Below, one piece after another: positions 1 to 8,525 of a stretch of 21,722 nt of DNA. The DNA is taken from NCBI GenBank assembly GCA_943704525.1, contig CALSCQ010001376.1, positions 1 through 21,722 on the forward strand. The letters run 5' to 3'. Every line of letters begins with the position of its first letter. The first letter of the stretch is position 1. Below the pieces are notes generated by a model, which had not been told where the DNA came from, ran no database searches, and saw nothing but the letters and a program-made list of their open reading frames with translations. The position numbers and the translations under genes were made by a program. Source of the DNA: Pigoraptor vietnamica. Lineage: Eukaryota; Opisthokonta; Filasterea.

Positions 1-3000
1 GGGGAGTGGTGTGTATGGCTCATCTCGGTGATCTGATGGCCCCTGCGCAGAGTTACCTGCACGAGCCCGCCGTGTTACAGTGCATCCACACGCGGTACAC
101 ACGAAGCACCATCTACACATACTCTGGTGGGTTGCCCTCTTCCCTATTAATGCGCACCCACTGTGCCCGTGTGTGTGTGCATGTGACTTTGGAATTGACG
201 AATGGCACATTGTGTGCAGGCATCGTGCTTGTCGCCGTCAACCCTTTCCAGGCGTTCCCAGACCTCTACTCGACGGACATGATCTTCACGTACCGCGGGC
301 AGTCGATGGGACAGCTTGAGCCGCATCTCTTTGCGGTCGCCGAGGAGGCCTACGCGCGGATGGTGCGAAAGAAGGAGAGCCAGTCGATGATTGTGAGCGG
401 CGAGTCGGGCGCAGGTGTGTGTGCGCCGGTTGTAGCGATGAGGGCGCGCTCTTGATCAAGTGGATCTCTTTGACTTCGTGTTGTAAAAGAGAGCCTGTGC
501 GGGTGATGTGCGTGTGCGCGTGCGAGTCTGTGGGTCTGGGTCTGTGTCTGCCTCTCTCTCCTCTGTGCGTGTGTGCAGTTGCATGTTTGTGTCATTTGGA
601 AGGAACATAACGCCACGGTTCTTCATGCGCGCAGGCAAGACAGTCAGTGCCAAGTACATTATGCGCTACCTTGCGACCGTCGGCGGCGTCGAGTCGCACG
701 AGGGCGGGCGCGAGGGCAGCGCTGTGGAGAAGCAGATCATGGCTTCGAATCCCGTCATGGAGGCCCTCGGTAACGCAAAGACGACGCGCAACGACAACAG
801 CTCACGCTTCGGCAAGTACATCCAGATCCACTTCAACGCGCAGCACAAGATCCGCGGCGCAAGCATCCGCACGTACCTCCTCGAGAAGTCGCGCGTCGTC
901 CACCACGCAGACCAGGAGCGCAACTACCACATCTTTTACCAGGCACGTGGACGGGGGTGCTCGAATGGTTCACGGGCTGCTGTCACCGGCCCTGCGTGAA
1001 ATGGGTGCGACTGCGCCTGTGTTTTCTCGCGTGCGTTGGCGAATCACGTCTTTCTTACTCTTACTTTCTCCCGCAGCTTCTCGCGGGAGCGTCTGACGTC
1101 ATGCGCGCGGAGCTGGAGCTCCTCCCCGTGAAGCAGTTTCTCTACACGAGCTATGGCGCGGCGACTGTGCCCAACGTGGACGATAAGTATGACTTTGACG
1201 AGACGCGCCGCGCCCTCGGGATTGTCGGCGTGGACGAGACCGGCCAGAAGGAGGCACGTGACAGTTTCTTGGATGAACTTATGTGACTTTCTCTCCGTTT
1301 CTGTTTACTTTTTTTTCTTTTTTCCCTTCGCCTTGTTAATTCTTGAAGTCTCGCACCCATTGTCGTGCGTTGTGTGGATCAGTCGGCTGTGTATTCGACC
1401 GCATTTATCAATGTGTGTGCGGATTGGTGATGAGCAGAGTGCTTGCGTGTGCCGTAGGTGTTTCGCATCCTGGCCGCCATCCTCCATCTCGGCAACGTCA
1501 AGATCGCCGCGGGGAAGGGCGACAACTCGTCGATCGACCCGGCGTGCAAGCACGTGGCGGCAGCCTCGCGATTCCTTGGTGTCGCGGAGGCGGACGTCCG
1601 CAAGTGGATGACGAATAAGCAGATCACGGTGGGCAAGGAGGTCGTCGTGTCCCCCGTGTCGGCGCAGGCGGCGACGGACAACAGGGACGCTCTGGCCAAG
1701 GCGGTGTACGCGCGGCTCTTTGACTGGATCGTCGCGCGGGTGAACGTGTCGCTGTCCGGCGGCGGAAAGGAAGGCGCGTTCATCGGCATTTTGGACATTT
1801 ACGGGTTCGAGAGCTTCCAGCGCAACTCGTTTGAGCAGTTTTGCATCAACTACGCCAACGAGAACCTCCAGCAGCAGTTCACACGCCACGTGTTCAAGCT
1901 CGAGCAGGAGGAGTACGTGCGCGAGCAGATTGTGTGGTCGTTCATCGGATTCGAGGACAACCAGCCGTGCCTCGACCTCATCGAGTCGAAGATGGGCATC
2001 CTCGCCCTCCTCGACGACGAGTGCCGCGTGCCGAAGGGGACCGACGCCACGTTCGCCGAAAAGCTCTACCAAAACCACGGCAAGCACGACTTTTTCTCAA
2101 AGCCGAAGCTCGGGACGAACCTCTTTGTCGTTCGCCACTATGCGAGCGCGGTGACGTACAGCACCGAAGGATTTCTGGACAAGAACAGGGACCGCGTCGC
2201 CGAGGAACTGCTGGCGCTTGTGCGTGCGAGCAGCTCGAGCGTCGTTCGCGACCTCTTCCCGCCTGAGGAAGAGAGCGCGGCGAGCACGTCGTTGTCGTCG
2301 TCTGGCGCCGGTAAGAAGCCGTCGAAGGCCACCACCGTCGGTTCGCTGTTCAAGGTGGGAGCCTGTTCGTCCTTGTCCGCCACAATTTCGCGTGCTCGTG
2401 TGTGTGTTGCTGCGTGGACATGTGCGGGGTTGAGGTGTGTGCGTTTGGGTTTGTATGCGGTTGTGCAAAGAAAAACTTCTCAGCGAAGGGCTGAACGCAT
2501 CGCGCTTCGCAGCAATCGCTGTCGGCCCTCATGGAGACGATCAACACGACGAACACTCACTATGTGCGCTGCATCAAGCCCAACATGGAGAAGCAGCCGT
2601 TCCTCTTTGACCGCATCCACGTGCTCGAGCAGCTCCGCGCGTGCGGCGTCCTCGAGACGATCAAGATTAGCAGCGCGGGGTACCCTTCCAAGCTCTTCTA
2701 CCCGGAGTTTTACGAGAGGCAAGTCAAATTGTTGCTCACACACGCCGCGCTGCATTCTCACGCGTCCCCACAAATCGAACTTGCGCACAAGCGAACGCGC
2801 ACACTCACACTTGTTGCCTTCGCGCTTCCGCCGCAAAACAGGTACCGCATTCTCGCACGCAACGTGCGCGGCCCGGCCAAGTCGGTCGACCACCGCGCCG
2901 TGACGTCGTCGATCCTCCAGGCGACGCTCCCTGAAGACCGCTTCCAGCTGGGCAAGACGAAGGCGTTCCTCCGCGCGGGCCAGCTCGCTATTCTCGAGAA

Positions 3001-5600
3001 GAGGCGCGAGGATAGGCTCACCGAGTGCGTCATCCGCATCCAGGCCGCTTACCGCCGCCACTACTACCGAAGCCGCTACCTCAAAAAGCGCGCCGCCGTT
3101 GTCAAGATGCAGGCGGGCGTCCGGGGCTTCATCGCGCGGCGCCTCTACCACCGCCTGCGCCGCACGCGCGCGGCCACGCGCATCCAGGCGCGCTTCCGTG
3201 GGCACCTGGCCCGCGAGACGTTCCTGCTGAAGAAGTGGGCGGCCGTGACGTTTCAGAGTGCGTACAGGGGCCTCGTCGCCCGCCGCAAGTACCAGGCCGT
3301 GCGCAGGGAGCGTGCTGCGCTGCTGCTGCAGCGGACCGTGCGCATGTGGCTGTGCCGTCGCCGCTACCGCCTCGCGCGCCGCCGCGTCATCATTGTGCAG
3401 GGGCTCGTTCGCCGCCGCGCAGCGCGGAAACTCCTTCGACAGTTGCGCGAGGAAGCGCGCTCGCTCAACAAGCTGAAGGAGGTCCAGTACGCGCTCGAGA
3501 ACAAGGTGCGTGCGTGTGTAGTGGAATGACCCCGACCATTATATCCTTGACATTGACGCGTATTTTTTCCGCAGGTCATCGAATTGCAGCAACGCCTCGA
3601 CGATCGCACGGCCGCTGTCAAAGCGGGCGCCGACAAGGTCGCCCAGTTGCAGGCCGAGCTTGCGAAGGCGGCCGAGGCGCAAGCGGCGCTAAAGCGTCAG
3701 CTCGAGGAGGAGGTCAACGCACGCACTACTGCCGAGCGCGCCCTCAACGACGCGCAGGGGCAAATCTCGGCGATGGAGGCGGCGCTCGAGCGCGCGCGCA
3801 GCCACGGTCACGGCCACGCGCACGTATCCACGCCTGCGGAGATGCCTTCTGCTGTTCCCTCCATCACGACGTCCGACGCCCCGCCGGTCGCTGCTGTGCC
3901 TGACCGCAAGATTTCGGTATACGAGCGGCGCATGTCCGTGTCCCGCCGGCAAATCCCCACGGCCGCCGAGTTGGGACTCGCGGCCGTCGGCGAAGAGCCC
4001 GCCGTGTCTGCGCGCTCGCGGCGCAGTTCGCTCGCGCCCGCAGGACGCAAGATGTCGTTGTTGTCCGGACCGCCCCCGGCGTCTGTTCTCGCGCCTCCGC
4101 CGGCCAGTCTCGCGGACTTGGAGCGCGAGCGATCGACGCTGTCGAAGGAGAACCGCCTGCTGAAGGAGGAGCTTGCGGACGCCGCGTGGGAGAACAAGAA
4201 CCTCCAGGAGGAAATCGAGCGCCTCAAGGCAGCACTTGCGCAGGCACCCACGCAGCCGGCCACCCAGCAGCAGCAGAAGCCGCAGACGCCGAGCGCCGAG
4301 ACAAAGGCCCAGGAGCCGTCGCGCGTGTCGGATGTGCGTGCGGAGGTGCCCGCCACCCCGCAGCCCGCGGAGCCGCCGAAGATTGTCATGCTCAAGTATG
4401 CGCCGAAGGACGGCGTGCGGCTCGTGGACGTCGCCGTGCGGCTGATGCGCCCGTCGCTCGTGGATGGCCGCCCGGTGCCCGCGCAGATTCTGCTGCACGC
4501 GATTCGCTACGACTTCTTCCTCAACCGCCACGAGCAGCTCGACTACCTCCTGGGGAATGCGGACCAGGCGCTCCACCAAGTGTTCGAGGTGCGTCATGTG
4601 ACTTGTGCACTCTTCTCCCACCCACACAAACACACACACCCTTCAACTGTCCTTTATCCTCTGTCGTACGCTTGTGCTGACAGCTACTGCTCCTCAATCG
4701 ACCCAGGACTCCGCCGGCAACGTTGACGCCCTCTCCTTCTGGCTCTCGAACATCCTCATCCTTATGTGGGCGCTTGGGAGGGACAGCGGGCCCATCAAGT
4801 CGGCCACGCTCGACTTCCAGCGGCGCCTCGACCTCCTCGTCGTCGACGTGTACCGCGCCCTCATCGAGACTATCCGCGAGTCCCTTCTGCCTATCGTCAT
4901 GGGTCTCCTCGAGGACGAGCAGGCGCCGGGCGTGCCTGCGTCCAAGTCGGTGACGTCGTTCTTTGGTCTCTTCCGTCGCGAGGGCCTGAAGACGCTCCCC
5001 GTGCTCGATTACCTCGGGGAGCAGCTGCGCGTGATGCGCCACAACTACCTCGAGCCCTCGATGATCACGCAGGTGTTTACGCAGATTTTCACGTTCATCG
5101 ACGGGCAGCTTCTGAATCGCCTCCTCCTGAGGCGCGACCTCTGCACGTGGAACCGCGGCGTCCACATCAACTTCAACCTCAACCAGGTCAAGGCGTTCGC
5201 CGCCGCGCACGGCCTCTCGGGCGACGAGACGTGGGCAAACCTCGCGCACATTGTGCAGGCCTCGGAGCTGCTCCAGATGAAGAAGTCGACGGCCGCCGAC
5301 GTCGACGCGATCGTGGGGCGCTGCGACAAGCTCAACTCGCTCCAGTTCCACAAGGTGCTCACCAACTACCACCACGACGACTTTGAGGAGCGCGTGCCGC
5401 CCGAGGTCATCAACGCGGTGGCGCAGCGCGTGGCCGACAACGAGGCGTCAAAGCGGCGCCTGCGCCGGCGCACGAGCCTCGTCGTCGAGAACTCGAGCGT
5501 CGTCGTGCCGCCCTCGGTCAACCCGCCCAACTTTGTGATGGCGAGCATTGCGCTTCCCAGGAACCTTCCGCTCGAGTTCGTCGAGGAGATGGAGCTGTAG
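1..5600 (+). CDS. MYO5: Class V-type unconventional myosin heavy chain, 5' partial, nine visible exons
   Basis: Actin-based motor for organelle or vesicle transport. The gene runs off the left edge. Exons: 51-126 (a cag at 48-50 may end an intron), 220-414, 635-942, 1077-1253, 1458-2354, 2513-2718, 2842-3505, 3575-4588, 4707-5600. They join in frame to about 1476 visible residues. Motor motifs (fragment numbering): P-loop GESGAGKT at 86-93, split by an intron; switch [10 protein letters not shown] near 143; switch II DIYGFE near 365. The TEDS-rule residue is Glu, near 313, 16 residues before the conserved Asp of DALAK, so heavy-chain phosphorylation there is not expected to be needed. Six IQ motifs lie near 683-820, then a short coiled coil, a Ser/Pro/Arg-rich linker (about 917-1020), a second coil (about 1021-1070) and a globular DIL tail (about 1110-1476, with FWLSN near 1190). 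Six IQs plus DIL means class V or the related plant class XI; class V is my choice. Introns at 943, 1254 and 2719 begin with GC. Confidence 0.95.
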
Positions 5601-5973
5601 TGGCAGAGCTTCTTTCCGTGCTGCGTCGCTGTGCCTATGCACTCGTGCCCCCGTCTCCACTCGGCCGCGTGGCTGTTGTGTTATTTTCCTGTGCTATCTT
5701 CTGCGCTGCAGCAGGTGATGTCGCCACGGCGCATTTTCCCTTTTTCCCCATCGCCATATTTTTCGAAATAGAAAAATATTTTTCGCAAATTCGGCCAACA
5801 AATTTCAGAACGCATGAGTTTTCCATTTCGCACTTTTACGCACGCAAAACGCATCAACAAACAAGGCTGCGCAACGCGAAAAAAGACAGACACCGGCAGA
5901 ATAGACGCGACGCTTCTCATGACCCAGGACGCACGCGCGCAACGAGCGACGCCCCGGAACACCAAGCAGGCGC
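5601..5973. other. Convergent intergenic region with AT-rich island
   Basis: This stretch lies between the stop codons of the myosin (plus) and the CFAP97D-like gene (minus), so it should hold both 3' ends. No protein family is recognisable here. About 5745-5830 is sharply AT-rich against the GC-rich surroundings. It contains a perfect 14-base palindrome at 5771-5784 and a direct repeat of ATATTTTTCG at 5756-5765 and 5776-5785. No AATAAA signal was seen on the plus strand. A role in transcript ending is inferred from position only. Confidence 0.5.
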
Positions 5974-7902
5974 TCACATCGACTCCTGCTGCGTCTGCTG
6001 CGTCTGCTGCACCTCCTGTGTCTCCTGTGTCTCCTGGCCGACCTCGTCACCCGCCCCAAATTCCTCAGCCGGCACGTCCACAGCCGGCGCCTCCACCTGC
6101 TCCATCTGCTGCGTGTCCTCCTGTGTCGACTGCTGCTGCCCTTCGTCGCCCCCGGCGGCCGCGGGCTCCTCGTGCGGCACGTCCGGGGCGGGCACGGCCT
6201 CGGGCTGCGCCTCCACCGGCGCCTGTTCTTCGTGCTTGGGCTCCTCGTGGACGGGTTCCTGCGCCGGCTCCGGCTCGGGCTCGGGCACAGAGGCGGGCGG
6301 GGGAGTGGGCTCCTCGTGCTTCGGCTCCTCGTGCACGGGTTCCTGCACGGGCTCCTGCGCCGGCTCGGGCTCTTGCGCCGGCTCAGGCTCCTGCGCCGGC
6401 TCGGGCTCTTGCGCCGGCTCGGGCTCTTGCGCCGGCTCGGGCTCTTGCGACGGCTCGGGCTCTTGCGCGGGTTCGGGCTCTTGCACCGGCTCGGGCTCTT
6501 GCGCGGGTTCAGGCTCTTGCGCGGGTTCGGGCTCTTGCGCGGGTTCGGGCTCTTGCGCCGGCTCGGGTTCGGGTTCGGGCGCGGGCGCGGGCGCGGGCTC
6601 CTCGTGCTTCGGCTCCTGGTGAACGGGCTCTTGCACCGGCTCGGGTTCGGGTTCGGGCGCGGACGCCGGCGCGGGAGTGGGCTCGTCGTGCTTGGGTTCC
6701 TCGTGCACGGGCTCTTGCACCTCTTCCGCCGGCGCGGGCTCTTCGTGCACCGGCTCGTCCGCCGGCTTCGCTTCCTCGTGGGCGGGCTCGGCGGGCGGGG
6801 CGGGCGCAGGCGCGGGCGAAGGCTCCTCGTGCTTTTGCTCGCCCTTTGCGGCGGCCTTCTTGACCGACGACGACGAGCCCGTGCTCTTGATGCTCGACGA
6901 CGACTTCTCCTTCTTCAGCGCCTCCTTCTTGTCGTCCTTCGGCTCCGGCGGCGTCTCCTTCTTGGGGGCAGCGGCGGACTCCTTCTTGGGCGCGGGAGCA
7001 GCGGGCTCCTTCTTGGCGGCAGGCTCCTTCTTTGCCGGGGGAGCGGCGGGGGCAGCGGGCTCCTTCTTCGGTGCGGGCTCCTTCTTTGGTGCGGGGGCAG
7101 CCGCGGGTTCCTTTTTCGGCGCCGGCTCCTTCTTCGCCGCGGGGGCAGCCGCGGGCTCCTTCTTGGGAGCCGGTTCCTTCTTCGCCGCGGGGGCAGCGGG
7201 CTCCTTCTTCGCGGGCGCGGGCGCTTCCTTCTTCGCGGGCGACGGCGACGGCTGCTCGGGCTTCTTCGCGGGGGAGGCCTTGGAGGGCGCCTCCTTCTTC
7301 GCCGGCGCCTCCTTCTTGGGCTTGGGGGCGGGGGGCGAAGCGGGCGCGTCCCCGTGATCCTCCTCCTTCTTGTCGCCCGATGTCGGCGACTTGCGCTCGC
7401 GCGGCGGCGACGAAGGCGGGCTACCCTCCCCCTCGTCGTGCGGCGGGGGGAATTTCGCGATGTTGCGCAGGTACCCTACGTTCACGGACCACTCCTCCTG
7501 CCACTGGTGGTGGTTGTAGAGCGGCTCGATCGACTGCAGGCGGCGTAGAATGGCCTGGTTCTCCTGGGTGATGCGCATGAGTTCGCGCTGACGCTTCGTC
7601 TTGTTGAGGCTCTTGTGCGTGTACTTGTTAAGCCGGTTGATCTCCCCCTTTTGCCGCATAATGTCCGCCATCTTCTCGAGGAGAATGCGATTGTCGCGCT
7701 CGATAATCGACAGCCGCTCCTCCTCCATTTGCAGCTTCTTCATCTTGAGCTGCAGATGCATGTACGTCGCCGGCGAGTTCGTGTCGATCACGGGCCGCGC
7801 GGCGCCGACCTTCTTGCGATGCTGCTCGAAGTTCTCCTGCTCCCATTTGTACCCCAGCAGCTTGTTGCTGCACTTCGTGATGGGCTCGTACGACCGATGC
7901 AT
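5974..7902 (-). CDS. CFAP97D1: CFAP97D-like (Hemingway-related) cilia- and flagella-associated protein with long charged repeat tail
   Basis: Probable axonemal or flagellar protein of 642 residues in one exon. Residues 1-150 match the CFAP97D pattern as I know it: start MHRSYEP, a [12 protein letters not shown] block, [14 protein letters not shown] near 28-41, a coiled block with [19 protein letters not shown] near 60-78, [23 protein letters not shown] near 97-119, and an [13 protein letters not shown] segment near 141-153. The ATG at 7902 is chosen because animal homologues begin with the same MHR-Y-P motif; the frame stays open to 8058, but that extension looks non-coding. From about residue 155 the protein is low complexity: Pro/Ser, then Lys-Lys-Glu-Pro-Ala units (about 190-375), a Ser-rich patch, then acidic EPEPAQ and HEEPKHEEP repeats to the end. 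The tail is unusually long for the family, whose animal CFAP97D members are short. A basic-then-acidic tail could bind microtubules; that is inference. Confidence 0.87.
   Translation of the reverse strand: MHRSYEPITKCSNKLLGYKWEQENFEQHRKKVGAARPVIDTNSPATYMHLQLKMKKLQMEEERLSIIERDNRILLEKMADIMRQKGEINRLNKYTHKSLNKTKRQRELMRITQENQAILRRLQSIEPLYNHHQWQEEWSVNVGYLRNIAKFPPPHDEGEGSPPSSPPRERKSPTSGDKKEEDHGDAPASPPAPKPKKEAPAKKEAPSKASPAKKPEQPSPSPAKKEAPAPAKKEPAAPAAKKEPAPKKEPAAAPAAKKEPAPKKEPAAAPAPKKEPAPKKEPAAPAAPPAKKEPAAKKEPAAPAPKKESAAAPKKETPPEPKDDKKEALKKEKSSSSIKSTGSSSSVKKAAAKGEQKHEEPSPAPAPAPPAEPAHEEAKPADEPVHEEPAPAEEVQEPVHEEPKHDEPTPAPASAPEPEPEPVQEPVHQEPKHEEPAPAPAPEPEPEPAQEPEPAQEPEPAQEPEPAQEPEPVQEPEPAQEPEPSQEPEPAQEPEPAQEPEPAQEPEPAQEPEPAQEPVQEPVHEEPKHEEPTPPPASVPEPEPEPAQEPVHEEPKHEEQAPVEAQPEAVPAPDVPHEEPAAAGGDEGQQQSTQEDTQQMEQVEAPAVDVPAEEFGAGDEVGQETQETQEVQQTQQTQQESM
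6349..6570 (-). repeat. 18-bp tandem repeat encoding EPEPAQ hexapeptides
   Basis: About twelve consecutive 18-base units (plus-strand unit gggctcttgcgccggctc, with a few point variants) start at 6349 and keep register to about 6564. Degenerate GGGTTC units follow. They encode EPEPAQ on the minus strand, with single units changed to VQ and SQ. The synonymous differences between units (ctc/ttc, gcc/gcg) show the array is not newly made throughout. It is a good candidate for length variation between strains. Confidence 0.95.
6960..7330 (-). repeat. Degenerate [12 protein letters not shown] coding repeat
   Basis: An imperfect array of plus-strand ggctccttcttc-type motifs separated by gcggggg-type spacers. 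On the minus strand it encodes runs of Lys-Lys-Glu-Pro-Ala in the basic part of the CFAP97D-like tail. The period is variable (roughly 24 to 54 bases), so it is less regular than the downstream 18-base array. Confidence 0.8.
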
Positions 7903-8130
7903 CTTTCGCAGCAACGGCGGCGAGCGCCCGTACGCCGCGACAGCGCACGTCCCAACGTCAAGAGAAAACGAAACCCCTACGGGGACGCGATCGCGTTCGC
8001 GGCGACCGGCACACAACACAGCGGGATATTGCACGACGCGGTGCAGCAAGAAAAACACGGCACAATATTAGTGGAAAGCTGAACTGCTCTGCGTGTGTGT
8101 GTATGTTTTTGCCTCTGGAACTGGGGCGGT

Positions 8131-8158
8131 GAGAGAGAGAGAGAGAGGGAGAGAGAGA
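8131..8158. repeat. (GA)n / (CT)n microsatellite
   Basis: Twenty-eight bases of almost pure GA dinucleotide, with one GGG interruption, lie about 230-255 bases upstream of the CFAP97D-like start codon. On that gene's sense strand it is a CT tract. It could be a promoter pyrimidine tract or 5' UTR, or only a microsatellite. Confidence 0.9.
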
Positions 8159-8210
8159 TGCGTCGTGTGCGTGTGTGAGTATTGGACTCGCTTGGCGACC
8201 ACAGCTGCGC

Positions 8211-8225
8211 GTTGCCAGGGACAAC
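8211..8225. promoter_or_regulatory. Candidate RFX X-box upstream of the CFAP97D-like gene
   Basis: The sequence GTTGCC-AGG-GACAAC fits the X-box consensus (GYNRCC, 1-3 base spacer, RGYAAC) with one mismatch in the right half. It lies about 310 bases upstream of the start codon of a ciliary gene, the usual class of RFX target in animals. Whether this organism has an RFX factor is not known from the window. Confidence 0.35.
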
Positions 8226-8525
8226 CAAACCATGACGATATCATGTCGTCATCTCAACGAACCAATCAGCCAGTTTTACGATCGTAATAATATTACGAGT
8301 AAATTACTGAAATCGGAATTTAAAAAACGTTCGCGACTTGGAGAGAACTCGTATTAGTGCGAGCCAACGACGTGGTCGCGTGCTATTTAAATCATTTGGT
8401 GAACACGATTCGAAGCCCGTCATGAATTTTGTGTTGGCGGTAACAATGTTGTTTGCCGCTTCAGGGCCGAACGGCACAATTTCGCCGGCCGCTGGATTCC
8501 CAGCTGCGCCAGCCACTGCATCGAC

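Larger units (their letters stand above)
7903..8525. other. Intergenic region: upstream of the CFAP97D-like gene and downstream of the kinase gene
   Basis: No coding sequence is supported here. Contents, right to left as the CFAP97D-like promoter would read: AT-rich DNA near 8255-8340 with the small inverted repeat CGTAAT-aat-ATTACG at 8283-8297, a candidate RFX X-box at 8211-8225, and a GA/CT microsatellite at 8131-8158. GC-rich sequence then runs to the start codon. Both flanking genes are on the minus strand, so the kinase 3' end and the CFAP97D-like promoter share this stretch. Confidence 0.6.

Noticed and set aside
415-634. Idea that TG-rich intron sequence marks the coding strand across the window
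   Set aside because: Some introns are TG-rich on the sense strand (415-634), but others are CA-rich on it (4589-4706, 11919-12105), so there is no consistent rule.
1305-2087. Minus-strand open frame opposite the myosin motor
   Set aside because: The plus strand encodes switch II and other motor motifs here; the minus frame has no recognisable family and crosses an intron.
4681-4706. Alternative acceptor at 4683 for the last myosin intron
   Set aside because: It would put the tail out of frame; the acceptor at 4706 joins in phase to the conserved DIL sequence.
6172-7548. Plus-strand open frames through the CFAP97D tail repeats (Leu/Arg-rich and Gly/Ser/Cys-rich)
   Set aside because: Simple translations of the tandem repeats in other frames; the minus frame alone continues into a conserved ciliary domain.
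7903-8058. N-terminal extension of the CFAP97D-like protein to 8058
   Set aside because: The residues before MHRSYEP have no similarity I recognise, and known family members begin at the equivalent Met.
8288-8296. TAATATTAC, the nine-base nick-site word of CRESS-DNA replicons
   Set aside because: It lies in an AT-rich spacer without a clear GC stem or any Rep-like coding sequence nearby; a 9-mer can arise by chance here.
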